This document shows, piece after piece, positions 16,612-25,905 of a DNA stretch of 64,000 nt. The translations under genes and the position numbers were made by a program. Source of the stretch: Blautia_A ammoniilytica (GTDB lineage: Bacteria > Bacillota > Clostridia > Lachnospirales > Lachnospiraceae); the NCBI RefSeq assembly GCF_025566965.1, contig NZ_JAOQJL010000001.1:124001-188000 (forward strand), given 5' to 3'. Below the pieces are notes generated by a model, which saw nothing but the letters and a program-made list of their open reading frames with translations, made no database searches and was not told the origin of the DNA. Within the stretch, counting starts at the first letter, position 1; every line of letters starts with the position of its first letter.

Positions 16612-17982
16612 TTACTGTGGACTAATATGTGTTGCATTTTTTTGCTTTCTTAATTCTGTTCCCACTAACACAATAGATAGCACAAACGCTGAAAAATCAG
16701 CAACAGGCCCCGCAAGCAATACTCCCATAATTCCGAAACGAAGCGGGAGCAGCAGGGTAAACGGAATCAACAAAAAGGTCTGCCTTGTTAATGCCAACAG
16801 AGCACCTCTTAACGATTTTCCTATTGCGGTAAAAAAACTGGAAGAAAGCAACTGCACACCATTTACCAACACCATGAAAAGATAGGTACGCATGAACAAA
16901 ACAGCAAATTCAAAATACAGCTTGTCACCGTTTCCGAATAGCGAAATGATAGATTGCGGGAAAAATTGAAATGCGATGAAAGCAATAGTGGAAACAACAA
17001 GGTTCCATTTTACCGCAAGCAGGTAAGCCTCCCGTACACGATGGTATTGCCTTGCCCCATAGTTGAAGCCGATAATCGGCTGTGTTCCCTGCGAGATTCC
17101 TACAACAATCGCAAGGATTATGGCATTTGTTTTCATAACGATTCCGCAAGCAGCTAAGGGAATATCTGTTCCATATTTTGTTAATGCGCCGTAATAAGTC
17201 AACGAATTGTACTGAATGATTTGAATCACGGTAACTGCAATCTGGTTTGAGCTGCTGCTGATTCCCATGCTGCAAATTTTCATGCTTTCTTTGATGTCCA
17301 ATAAAAACGACTCTTTTTCAAAATGGATTGTTTGGAAACGCCATAGATAACGGAGTGCGAGTATGAAGGAAAAAACTTGCCCAATAACTGTTGCCCAAGC
17401 TGCGCCGGCAATCCCCCAATCGCAAACAAAAATAAAAATGGGGTCAAGAATGGTATTGATAATAGCTCCCACAACCATGCAGACCATTGAATACTTTGGT
17501 TTTCCATCTGCTCGAATCAAATTGCTCATACCATTCGTTACAATGAGAAACGGCATTCCAATCAATGTTATGCTGGCATACTGCTTTGCATATGGAAATA
17601 CATCTGTTGTTGCCCCAAATGCCTTTAGGAGCAAAGACAGAAAAGTTTCTCCAACCAGCAAATAAATAATTCCGAAAATTCCCATCAGAACAATACCATT
17701 TCCCGCTGCTTTGGCGGCAGCTTTCGGCTCTTTGCGTCCAAGACAGAGGGAAACACAGGAAGCACTGCCAATTCCGACCAGTAGTGCAATGGCAAGGCAG
17801 ATGGTAGAAAACGGGTAGGCAACATTGGTTGCTGCATTTCCCAAATAACCGACCCCTTGACCAATAAAAATCTGATCCACAATATTGTAGATTGAGCCGA
17901 CAAGAGACGCCACAATACTGGGAACAGCAAAATTTTTCAACAGCTTTGAAATTTTTTCATAGCCCAGAGGATTTTCAGTCAT
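16612..17982 (-). CDS. MATE-family multidrug efflux transporter
   Basis: 456-aa polytopic membrane protein of the MATE (NorM/DinF) family, exporting drugs or cations with Na+ or H+ coupling. It has about 12 transmembrane segments. The N-terminus (MTENPLGYEKISKLLKNFAVPSIVASLVGS) is followed by IYNIVDQIFIGQGVG. The central repeat contains QGTQPIIGFNYGARQYHRVREA, a classic MATE element. The start codon overlaps the end of the MarR gene by 8 nt, so regulator and pump form one operon. Its substrate cannot be read from the sequence. Confidence 0.9.
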   Translation of the reverse strand: MTENPLGYEKISKLLKNFAVPSIVASLVGSIYNIVDQIFIGQGVGYLGNAATNVAYPFSTICLAIALLVGIGSASCVSLCLGRKEPKAAAKAAGNGIVLMGIFGIIYLLVGETFLSLLLKAFGATTDVFPYAKQYASITLIGMPFLIVTNGMSNLIRADGKPKYSMVCMVVGAIINTILDPIFIFVCDWGIAGAAWATVIGQVFSFILALRYLWRFQTIHFEKESFLLDIKESMKICSMGISSSSNQIAVTVIQIIQYNSLTYYGALTKYGTDIPLAACGIVMKTNAIILAIVVGISQGTQPIIGFNYGARQYHRVREAYLLAVKWNLVVSTIAFIAFQFFPQSIISLFGNGDKLYFEFAVLFMRTYLFMVLVNGVQLLSSSFFTAIGKSLRGALLALTRQTFLLIPFTLLLPLRFGIMGVLLAGPVADFSAFVLSIVLVGTELRKQKNATHISPQ

Positions 17983-18424
17983 TGAACTCCTCCCCCCTTC
18001 TCTCTATATGGAGTTCCGATGTGATATTTCTGCCCGCCTGTATTAAGAAATCCATAAAAAGGTTCTGCTCGGATTCGCTCATACCCTGCAATAAAAGAGC
18101 TTCTGTCTTTTCACATATCATCTGTATCTCGTCAATAATAGACAATGCTCTTTCTGTAGGATACAATTTACATGTCCGCTTATCCTTATCATTGGGAGAA
18201 CGTGTAATCATTCCCTGCTTTTCCAATGTCGCAACCGTCCGTACAATATTGCTTGGATGAACATAGAACATATTCAACAAAGAATCTTGTAGAATACCGG
18301 GCGAACGACAGATTTTGATTAAGAACATATATTGACTGTTGTTGATTCCATAGGGGGCAAGTTGCTTGTCCAAATAGATTTTGTAAAATCGGTCTGTTAC
18401 GGAAAGCCATTTTAATAGTTGCAT
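17975..18424 (-). CDS. MarR-family regulator of the MATE pump
   Basis: 149 aa from the ATG at 18424 (MQLLKWLSVTDRFYK), which has GGAGG 10 nt upstream. A 27-nt longer start at 18451 has no ribosome-binding site and overlaps the promoter. The winged HTH is seen as ILQDSLLNMFYVHPSNIVRT, followed by the wing LEKQGMITRSPNDKDKRT (about residues 58-92), with dimerisation helices on both ends. MarR proteins repress adjacent efflux genes and are released by small aromatic compounds. The 14-bp palindrome within the promoter is the probable operator. Confidence 0.88.
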   Translation of the reverse strand: MQLLKWLSVTDRFYKIYLDKQLAPYGINNSQYMFLIKICRSPGILQDSLLNMFYVHPSNIVRTVATLEKQGMITRSPNDKDKRTCKLYPTERALSIIDEIQMICEKTEALLLQGMSESEQNLFMDFLIQAGRNITSELHIERRGEEFND

Positions 18425-18449
18425 AGATATATACCTCCAATCAGAACGC

Positions 18450-18478
18450 ATTATACATCAGTATGCGTGCGCACGCAA
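18450..18478 (-). promoter_or_regulatory. promoter of the MarR-MATE operon with overlapping palindromic operator
   Basis: Minus-strand TTGCGT (18473-18478), 17-bp spacer, TATAAT (18450-18455). The perfect palindrome TGCGTGCGCACGCA (18464-18477) covers most of the -35 and the upstream half of the spacer, an ideal position for autorepression by MarR. Confidence 0.75.
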
Positions 18479-18566
18479 GTATTTTTTCTGCCAACAAATA
18501 TTTCCAAATTAAGGTATTGAATCCTTATCGTGTTTTTGTAGATAGGTATGAGAGGTCTTTTGGTCT

Positions 18567-19096
18567 TTGTTTTCTTTGGTTCGGAATAGTGTGGTGCTGG
18601 CGGTCTATCTCTTGTTTTCGGTTGCTTGCTTCTTTACCGTAAATGAGCATTATGATAAGGGTTATAACATCGTAGCATACCAGCGAGGCGATGGGAAGGA
18701 AATGGCCGGAGCCTATACAGAAAGTAAAAGGCAGCAGCGGTTATTATCAGAAGCAGGATGCGGTACGACCGGATAAGGATTACAGCTATAAGATCCGTTT
18801 TACCAGCTCAGACGGGGGAAAGACCAGGGATCTGGTTTTTCTGGATATTCTGGAAAATGCGTGGAATGTGGACGGAAACCAAAGTGAAGGATGGCAGGGC
18901 TGCTTTAAAGGAGTGCAATATCGATTGCCTGCCAACCAGGGTATTGATGTAAAAATCCTGTATTCCACAGCACAGGGGCTGAATTAGTCCAAAGACAGGA
19001 TATGGACCTGCGGAAACAGGTGAGCTTCAAATTCTGTTGCTTTTTGGGGCACTGCTGCTGATTGTTGCGCTAAGTGTTAAAAAGAAAAGAAGATAA
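18567..19096 (+). pseudogene. decayed cell-surface protein gene with a sortase-like tail
   Basis: Three fragments in different frames make up one broken gene. 18567-18776 encodes EHYDKGYNIVAYQRGDGKEM, preceded by an unrelated hydrophobic N-terminus, and ends prematurely. 18691-18987 encodes KDYSYKIRFTSSDGGKTRDL and VFLDILENAW, typical of repeat domains of large gut Firmicute adhesins. A third frame ending at TAA 19096 encodes YGPAETGE, a hydrophobic stretch and KKKRR, which looks like an LPxTG-type anchor tail. At least two frameshifts are needed to join them, and no start with a ribosome-binding site exists. A terminator still follows. Confidence 0.65.
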
Positions 19097-19107
19097 GTGA
19101 AATCAAG

Positions 19108-19160
19108 AAACAGCTACTGTATACTTTCTTTATACAGAAAGATATATAGTAGCTGTTTTT
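19108..19160 (+). terminator. terminator after the decayed surface-protein gene
   Basis: AAACAGCTACT (19108-19118) pairs with AGTAGCTGTTT (19148-19158), followed by T residues. The inner part can extend the stem (GTATA/TATAT). Confidence 0.7.
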
Positions 19161-19221
19161 ATGTACAGGTGGATAGTTTTTTTTATTCTTATTCCTCTAT
19201 GTTAAAGTGTATTTTCAGTGC

Positions 19222-19249
19222 AAAAAAGGGACTGTCAAACGACAGTCCC
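19222..19249 (-). terminator. terminator of the secreted 255-aa protein gene
   Basis: GGGACTGTC (19228-19236), AAAC loop, GACAGTCCC (19241-19249). On the minus strand the stem is followed by six T residues. Confidence 0.85.
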
Positions 19250-19260
19250 TGGAGCCTATA

Positions 19261-20028
19261 CTACCATAAATTGAACGAGAAATCGGAATAGAGGGGAGTT
19301 GGCTGTCCAATATAATAGTAGCGGTAGTCAGAACCTGGTGCTTTGTAATATTTTGGCTTCTTCGTTGTATGGTAGGTAACGTCGATTGAAACGGCGTTTT
19401 TCAGAGAAGCCTTCTGTCCGTTTTTGATCTTCTTAGTGAACGCTTTGTTGCCCTTTCTATAAGCAATTTCAATAAAATCTATTTTATAATTTTTAGCAGC
19501 AGCAACCTTTATCTGTGTTTTTCCGGAACGGGAAATCTTGGCACCATATTGCCAGTAACCATTGATTTCAGAAGCGTAATCTTTTGAGCCAACTTTAAAG
19601 GATTTAAAAACGGCAGGGTGCTGTTTGAAGGTTACTTTACAGGACAGTTTATAGCTTTTTCCATTTTGATTAACTACAAAGCTGAAGGTGGATTTTTCTC
19701 CGACTTTAACCTTGTGGCCTTTTATGTGAAACTTCGTGCTTGTGCCAATCTGGATCGCATTTAATCCTTGACGTTTGTAAGCTGTGTAGTATGTGTTGGA
19801 TGATTTTATGTTGGTAATGGTCGCTGTAGATGAAAGATTTTTGATGTAAATAAAACCGTATACAGATGTGTCATCGACACCCTTGAACGGAGCTGATCTC
19901 TCAAAATAAAGGGTCTGGGTCTTAGGGCAAACAGGTGCTTTGGCAGCTGCATTTGCCAGTAATGGAGTGATAGCGACTAACAACAGACATACAAGAAAGC
20001 CGCAAAGTGTCTTTTTCATTTTCTTCAT
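19261..20028 (-). CDS. secreted protein of unknown function (255 aa)
   Basis: The protein has a clear Sec signal peptide (KKTLCGFLVCLLLVAITPLL, cleavage probably after ANAAA near residue 29). The mature part is rich in Lys, Tyr, Ser and Thr and appears all-beta (VKVGEKSTFSFVVNQNGKSY, KLSCKVTFKQHPAVF), like an Ig-type fold. No catalytic motif, lipobox or sortase signal is visible. The ATG at 20028 has AGGAGG 8 nt upstream; a second Met 9 nt in is a less well-placed alternative. It is divergent from the giant secreted protein gene, with a separate strong promoter and terminator. I do not recognise the family. Confidence 0.75.
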   Translation of the reverse strand: MKKMKKTLCGFLVCLLLVAITPLLANAAAKAPVCPKTQTLYFERSAPFKGVDDTSVYGFIYIKNLSSTATITNIKSSNTYYTAYKRQGLNAIQIGTSTKFHIKGHKVKVGEKSTFSFVVNQNGKSYKLSCKVTFKQHPAVFKSFKVGSKDYASEINGYWQYGAKISRSGKTQIKVAAAKNYKIDFIEIAYRKGNKAFTKKIKNGQKASLKNAVSIDVTYHTTKKPKYYKAPGSDYRYYYIGQPTPLYSDFSFNLW

Positions 20029-20103
20029 TTCATTTTCCTCCTTTTTGCATTAATGATGGTGAATCTTTCTTATCCTTTCAGATGGATTTTAACCTGTGTT
20101 TGT

Positions 20104-20132
20104 ATTATACCGCTTATAATCAGTATGGTCAA
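20104..20132 (-). promoter_or_regulatory. promoter of the 255-aa secreted protein gene
   Basis: Minus-strand TTGACC (20127-20132), 17-bp spacer, perfect TATAAT (20104-20109). Confidence 0.75.
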
Positions 20133-20177
20133 TAGAGTGTACCGATTAGATACGGTATACGATAATCTAAAAAACGA

Positions 20178-20206
20178 TTGCATATCCTTTTTTCCTGTAG
20201 TATCAT
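20178..20206 (+). promoter_or_regulatory. promoter of the cobalamin-type leader
   Basis: TTGCAT (20178-20183), 17-bp spacer, TATCAT (20201-20206). The transcript would start near 20213, just before the structured region, giving a leader of about 211 nt. Confidence 0.6.
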
Positions 20207-20216
20207 CCAATTAACA

Positions 20217-20402
20217 AACAGACATATTTAAATGGAATGCGGTTCATATCCGCAGCGGCGTCCTTGCCACCGTAAAGTCGGGTCTTTTTATATGTGTCTC
20301 ATCGTGCATTTCTTATCTCAGGGGCGATATAAAATGCATAACCAAGAATAGCTTTAAACGCTATTCTTAATGTTTATGCCCTCTTTTCAGAGGGTATTTT
20401 TT
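20217..20402 (+). ncRNA. cobalamin-riboswitch-like leader with intrinsic terminator
   Basis: The core at about 20233-20276 follows the B12-box layout: GGAA, a GCGG/CCGC hairpin, then GCGGCGTCCTTGCCACCGTAA. This aligns with the family's GGGAA..GGUG..AAUCC..GCnGnCCCCGCaACUGUAA. The sequences flanking it (GACATATTTAAA and TTTTTATATGTGTC) can close a multi-branch junction. Downstream come a 9-bp hairpin AAGAATAGC/GCTATTCTT (20344-20368) and a terminator CCCTCT/AGAGGG with TTTTTT (20379-20402), which ends 9 nt before the ribosome-binding site. This is a typical transcriptional OFF-switch layout. The GGUG and 3' AGCCAGGAGACC elements are not well conserved, so it would be a short or divergent member. 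Confidence 0.6.
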
Positions 20403-20423
20403 ATACGAAGGAGGAATAATAAC

Positions 20424-23400
20424 ATGAAACACCGTCAATCCCGTTTTCTGGCACTGCTTCTTACTGCAGCTATGACATTAAGTTCTCCGGCTGCTGCTTT
20501 TGCCGGTGCTACAGACGATACTTGGTTCTCTGATGGGTTTGAGAATTTTACAAGTACACCAGATGAAAACGAAGAATCGGAAACTATTACTTTTAGTGAT
20601 AAGGAAAATACCTGCTCCCCGTCTGAAGAATCTGCTTCTGAAGAATTCCTTACAGAGGATGTTCCTTCAGATTTTGCAGATACATCAGATTTTTTCACAA
20701 CAATAACTGATACAAACAGCTCTATCGGTGAAAAGACCGAATACACAGATGCCTCTTACGATACGGATAATTTCACTTTCAGCGGTGGAGCCGGGCATAT
20801 CACAATCACCTGTCCCACTATAGAGATCAAAAATGGCGTTATCTATGGAAATATCCGCTTTTCCAGCAGTTCTTATACCCAGCTGGAATCTAATGGAGTC
20901 ACCTATTCTCCGGTTTCTACTGAAAATGGATCCCTGTTCCAGATCCCTGTAGTTTTAAATGAAGATATGGAAATTGCCGGAACTACCATAGCAATGGGAG
21001 CGCCACATACCATCACTTATACCATTCATATTTCTCTTGATGCTACCAAATTGCAAAAATCTTCCCCAGAAGATACTGCCGCAAAGTGGATCAAAGACAA
21101 CTGCGATAACATCTTTGCAGACTGTTCCGANNNNNNNNNNNNNNNNNNNNNNNNNNNNNNNNNNNNNNNNNNNNNNNNNNNNNNNNNNNNNNNNNNNNNN
21201 NNNNNNNNNNNNNNNNNNNNNNNNNNNNNNNNNNNNNNNNNNNNNNNNNNNNNNNNNNNNNNNNNNNNNNNNNNNNNNNNNNNNNNNNNNNNNNNNNNNN
21301 NNNNNNNNNNNNNNNNNNNNNNNNNNNNNNNNNNNNNNNNNNNNNNNNNNNNNNNNNNNNNNNNNNNNNNNNNNNNNNNNNNNNNNNNNNNNNNNNNNNN
21401 NNNNNNNNNNNNNNNNNNNNNNNNNNNNNNNNNNNNNNNNNNNNNNNNNNNNNNNNNNNNNNNNNNNNNNNNNNNNNNTACACCATTACTGCTTCTGCTG
21501 AAAACTATACGGCTGAAGATGGATCCGAGCAGGCTGTAATAAAAGATTTTGTCCCATCTCAGGATGAAACCAAAGCTTTTACTCTGATCCAAAGCCCGGA
21601 AGCCAAAGCCGCAAAGTGGATCAAAGACAACTGCGATAACATCTTTGCAGGCTGTTCCGATGCCTACAAAGCAGTCATTACCAAAGATGGCGATACCTAC
21701 ACCATCCCCTACCGGGCTTCTGACAATACCATTATTGCATCTGGCATAAAATTATTAAGACCGGATAAAAGTCTGTATCAGAGTGGTTGGTTTTTCAGTA
21801 CAACGGAATGTTTTTCCAGACCTTCTAAAACATATTCCACATCCGCCACTTATTCTTTCAGTAATGTCCGTTTCATCAGTCAGACAGACACAGAAATGAC
21901 TGCAACCTTAAAACTCTACGATCCTGCTACCACAACCTCGGCGATCAAGAGCAATACCGCCACGGCTCTCGCTTCTTACACTTATACATGGATCGTTCAG
22001 CCTAAAATTGAGCCTTATTCTGTAACTCTCAAAGCAAAGGATACGGATGGAAATCTGGTAACGGATCCAGTTTATACGGTAACAGATAACTACGGCAATG
22101 TTATTACTTCATCTGATGCTGCTGTTTACCAGCTGTATGCGGATCGTACCTATACCATTACTGCTTCTGCTGAAAACTATACGGCTGAAGATGGCTCCGA
22201 GCAGGCCATAATAAAAGATTTTGTCCCATCTCAGGATGATTGTATAACTTTTACTTTAAAGAATAAATCTGTTGCTCTGGAAGATGGTACCTACACCATA
22301 GATACCATTTCTGACAGCACAATGTTCGCTTTTTATAATACAAAAATCATCGTAAAAGACAAAAAAGCTTACCTGGTAGTTACCCTCAAAGGAACCGGAT
22401 TTGACAGACTTTACATGGGTGACTGTTCAGAATCTTCTGTAAAGCCAGCAGAAGAAGATACGATTTGCTATGCCCCTGAACAATTTGATGGCTCTGAGCA
22501 TTACACTTTCTGGCCGGTTCCAATTGTTTCCCTGAATGATCCACTGAGTATTTCCGGACATTCAGCAAGAAAGGATACCTGGTATCATCACACAATTACT
22601 TTTGATCAGAATACTCTCAAGAAAATCAGCGATGATTGTCTGGTTCCTTCCGAAAAAATGGAAGCTCAGAAGCTGATGCAGCAATATTACATTGATGGTA
22701 ACGTAATTGCAAAGAATAAAGAAGTCTGCCAGAAGTCCAAACAAACTTATCAAATTCCCTATTATGAGGCAGATGGAAGTACCCCTCTTACAGAATTTAC
22801 ATTAAAACGCCCGGACACTGCGCGCTTCAAGAGTGGTTGGAAATTTGAAACAACTGAAGCAGCAAACTGTTTCACTGATAAAACCCAGCAAGGATTTTCA
22901 ACTCCTTCTGTCGGTCAGAATTATACTCTGAAGGAGCAAAGACCCACATCTGCAGCTACAATAAATGCGACGCTTTCCTTCTATTCCCCAACAGAAACAG
23001 ATGCCGCAATTGATGCCGGAACTGCTGTGGTTCTTGCATCCACGGAAGTTACTTTTGTTATTGCACCAAAAGCAACTACATATCAGATAAAGTTCCAGGC
23101 TGTAAATAGCTTTACACAGGATATTCTTCCAGATGCCCGGATTACAATAGTGGATCAGAATGGTAATACGTTAACCCCTGGCGCAAATGGTACATATACT
23201 TTGAATGACGCTACCTCATACACCGTAACAGCTTCTCAGAATGGCTATGTAGGCGCCGGAGGCAAGGAAGAGGCCTACCTGGTTTTTGTACCTTCCAAAG
23301 ATGAAACGGTTTCTCTCCCTCTTACCAGAGCTGAAGACGGGAAATGTTTTATCAAATTTGCCTACGTTGATGAAAACAACAATTCACTGGATTTGACAAA

Positions 23401-25450
23401 TGTGTCTGTCACTGTATATGATGCAGACGATCATACCAAAACAGTAGATCCAGAGCCTGACGGCAGTTATTTAATCTGGAAAGACCGCACTTACCACTAT
23501 TCCATCAATGCCTATGGATATTACAAGATAACCTATCAGGAATTAACCGTATCTACGGACCAGATTATTACTGTTTCTTTAAAAGAGCGCATTAAAACCT
23601 ATACAATGACTTTAATAGCTTTTGGTTATGATACGGGAAAAGATCTTTCTGATGCAACCCAAAAAGTCATTGGAGAAAAGAATGGAATTAAAACACAAAT
23701 AGACGCAAATTCAGATGGAACCTACACACTTGACTGGGAAACTATGTATACAGTGTATCTTTCCTGTGACAACTATTCCGACCGGGAATATTCTATGGGC
23801 GCATTTACGGAAAATGAAAAACAGAGCTTTACGCTTCGACTAGCCCTTAGCCCCAGTCAGAAGCATCAGCTGGAAACTACGATTGCATCTGCCAATGATT
23901 TTCTTGCAACAATTATAGAAAGTTCTGATCCGCTTGACTGGCCAACTGGAACAAAAGACAAACTTCAATCTGCTATTGCAGAAGCAAATGCAGTCCTAAA
24001 CAATGATGCTTCTACCGATTCAGATTATAGTAATACAAGAACATCTCTTGAAAAAACGATACGTGAAATAAAAAAATCTCGAAATCCTGCACAGGAGACT
24101 ATAACCATCCGATATCAGATTGACCGTGATGGTCCAACTTTCCAGAAAACTTTAAACGTTAGCGGAAATCAAGCCTTAAAAGCAGGGTACACGAAAGGAA
24201 ACCTTGACAACTATGCAAAAGTAAATGTAACAGATGCTCTGGCTGCTTTACATCAGGATCTTTATGGCACTGAATTCGTTGCCAGACCTTATGATTATCT
24301 CGATACTATGTATGGCATGGAAGGACTTATCACCAAGGTATTTCAAAATACCGGAAGCCATTATACCTACCGTATTAATCACAAAAATGTAGATTTTATG
24401 TATACGGGTACCACACTTTTATCAAACAACGATATTCTTTCCATTTATCCAAGTGCCAGCAGCACAACATCACAAACAGAAGAATATCTTTATTTTACTC
24501 AGACAGCCCTTACCACTGTAGTAAATACTCCGTTTGCTCTTACTCTTATGGGCTTAAATAAGGAAGCAGCGAAAAATGTAGAGGCCTATGTGGAAGAAGG
24601 ATATACTGTAACCTTAAAAAATGCACAAACCAATGACACACTTACTGCTACATCTGATAAGAACGGTATTCTTACTTTTATTCCTTCCGTTGCCGGTATT
24701 TACAAAGTAGAAGCCGTCTCTAAAGACGGTATAACAGCAGTTGCAGCTCCATATGCAGAAATCACCGTAAATATTCCGGAACCAACCGCTGTTCCGGTTC
24801 CAACCGTTACTCCGGAACCAACCGCTACTCCGGTTCCAACCGTCACTCCGGTTCCAACCACTCCGGTTCCGACCGTTACTCCAGTTCCAACGACAGTGAC
24901 AAAGCCTGTAGACAAACAGATTCTAATGCTTCAGTTAAAAAGCCGGAAAAATTCTATGGTTTTGAAATGGAACAAAATAAAAGGGGCTGACACATATAAG
25001 ATTTACGGCGCAAAATGTGGAAACAGCTACAAACTGTTAAAAACGGTTTCATCCAAAAACCTCACCTGGACGAATCGTAAACTAAAGAAAGGAACTCACT
25101 ATAAATATTATATTGTTGCCATTTCCAATGGACAAAAACTGGCAACTTCTCCACATACTCATGCAGTAACAAAGGGCAGCAGTTATGGCTATGCACAAAA
25201 GATCACTGTCAATAAAAAAACTCTGAAACTCCGTACCGGAAAAACAAAACGGATTAAAGCATCCGTAACCAATTCAAGCACTTACGTACAGAAACATGTT
25301 GCAACTGTTCGTTATCTATCATCAGACCCTTCTATTGCAACGGTTTCCAAAACTGGTGTCGTCAGGGCTAAAAAGAAAGGTAACTGTACCATTTACTGCT
25401 ACACATCCAATGGGCTTTTCAAAAAAGTAAAGGTTACAGTTACAAAATAA
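20424..25450 (+). CDS. giant secreted multi-domain protein with a DUF4430-like (transcobalamin-type) domain, interrupted by an assembly gap
   Basis: ATG 20424 follows GAAGGAGG. A signal peptide (FLALLLTAAMTLSSPAAAFA) and an acidic linker lead to a beta-rich domain (GGAGHITITCPTIEIKNG...AMGAPHTITYTI). The undetermined bases follow. A 180-aa repeat (AAKWIKDNCDNIF...DFVPSQD) is present twice nearly identically and once diverged. Next are a NEAT-like domain (22270-22620, DGTYTIDTISDSTMF), PEGA-like beta repeats (23100-23860), a FIVAR-like helical segment (23860-24090), a DUF4430-like domain (24100-24460; VNVTDALAALHQDLYG, YTYRINHKNVDF), a Pro/Thr/Val linker (24780-24900), an Fn3-like domain and a Big2-type Ig domain. 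No sortase motif is seen at the end. The printed frame shifts across the gap because the 348-base N-run is wrong by 1 modulo 3. Confidence 0.75.
21081..22238 (+). repeat. long direct repeat inside the giant protein gene (two copies, first one interrupted by the gap)
   Basis: The stretch starting GCAAAGTGGATCAAAGAC occurs at 21081 and at 21611 and is identical for about 50 bases apart from one base. The stretch starting TACACCATTACTGCTTCTGC occurs at 21479 and, almost unchanged, at 22151. In the complete second copy these two marks are 540 bp apart. A third, diverged copy is recognisable only at protein level (about 22650-23340). Confidence 0.85.
21131..21478. other. 348-base run of undetermined bases (assembly gap)
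   Basis: All bases are N. The flanks are near-identical copies of sequence found about 530-670 bp downstream, so the gap lies in a collapsed direct repeat. Frame before the gap (codons at 21081, 21084...) and frame after it (codons from 21479) do not match for a 348-base gap; a gap of 3k+1 bases would restore one reading frame. Confidence 0.98.
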
Positions 25451-25472
25451 AATAATACTTTTTACAGAAAAA

Positions 25473-25513
25473 GCGCTGCGCTCTGTATGGTTCTCTCCAT
25501 GCAGACGCAGCGC
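25473..25513. terminator. hairpin downstream of the giant protein gene
   Basis: GCGCTGCG (25473-25480) pairs with CGCAGCGC (25506-25513), with further CTCTG/CAGA pairing inside. A run of five A before the stem gives T residues only on the minus strand, and the plus strand lacks a T-run. The hairpin is stable but its direction is unclear. Confidence 0.5.
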
Positions 25514-25618
25514 ATTGCTATACATTGGGAATAATCCTATCATCGGTCTTGACAGATGGCAGGTTTTCGCATAAAATAAACAGCGAGCAGGGGCTGATCC
25601 GATGCAGTTCCTTATATA

Positions 25619-25888
25619 TGAAGTATGACGATGAAGAGAATAGTACATGAGGAGTAATCCCAGAGAGGGCTTTTGAGCAGAGAAGGATACAGTTTCTGCA
25701 AAGGTGTGAGAAGCCTGTGCACAAGTCATGGAACCGGCCTTGGAGTCACTGTGCAACTGAAGCGCAGCGCATTTCCAGCGATAAAGGGAAGATGAGAGAG
25801 CATCTTTATATGTGAGATGCTAATCAGGGTGGTACCGCCGAGCTTTTCGGTCCCTATGATATGGGATTGGAAGGTTCTTTTTTTATTT
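25619..25888 (+). ncRNA. T-box leader (tRNA-Pro sensing) of proS
   Basis: The T-box sequence AGGGTGGTACCGCC is at 25826-25839. Stem I features are GACGATGAAGAGAATAGTAC near 25627, an AGAGAG S-turn near 25662, and the conserved GGCCTTGGAGT element near 25736. The triplet after GAA in that region is CCG (25734-25736), a proline codon, and is the likely specifier; CCT at 25714-25716 is a weaker alternative. A terminator with a seven-T run (about 25877-25883) ends shortly before the proS ribosome-binding site. Uncharged tRNA-Pro should stabilise the antiterminator and switch proS on. Confidence 0.9.
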
Positions 25889-25905
25889 AAAAAGGAGAAT
25901 GCAAA

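Noticed and set aside
21037..21592. Open frames made of X residues on both strands across the N-run
   Set aside because: They exist only because N codons do not count as stops; they carry no information.
24700..24915. 71-codon minus-strand frame of Val-Gly-Thr repeats
   Set aside because: Reverse reading of the Pro/Thr/Val linker of the giant secreted protein; low complexity only.
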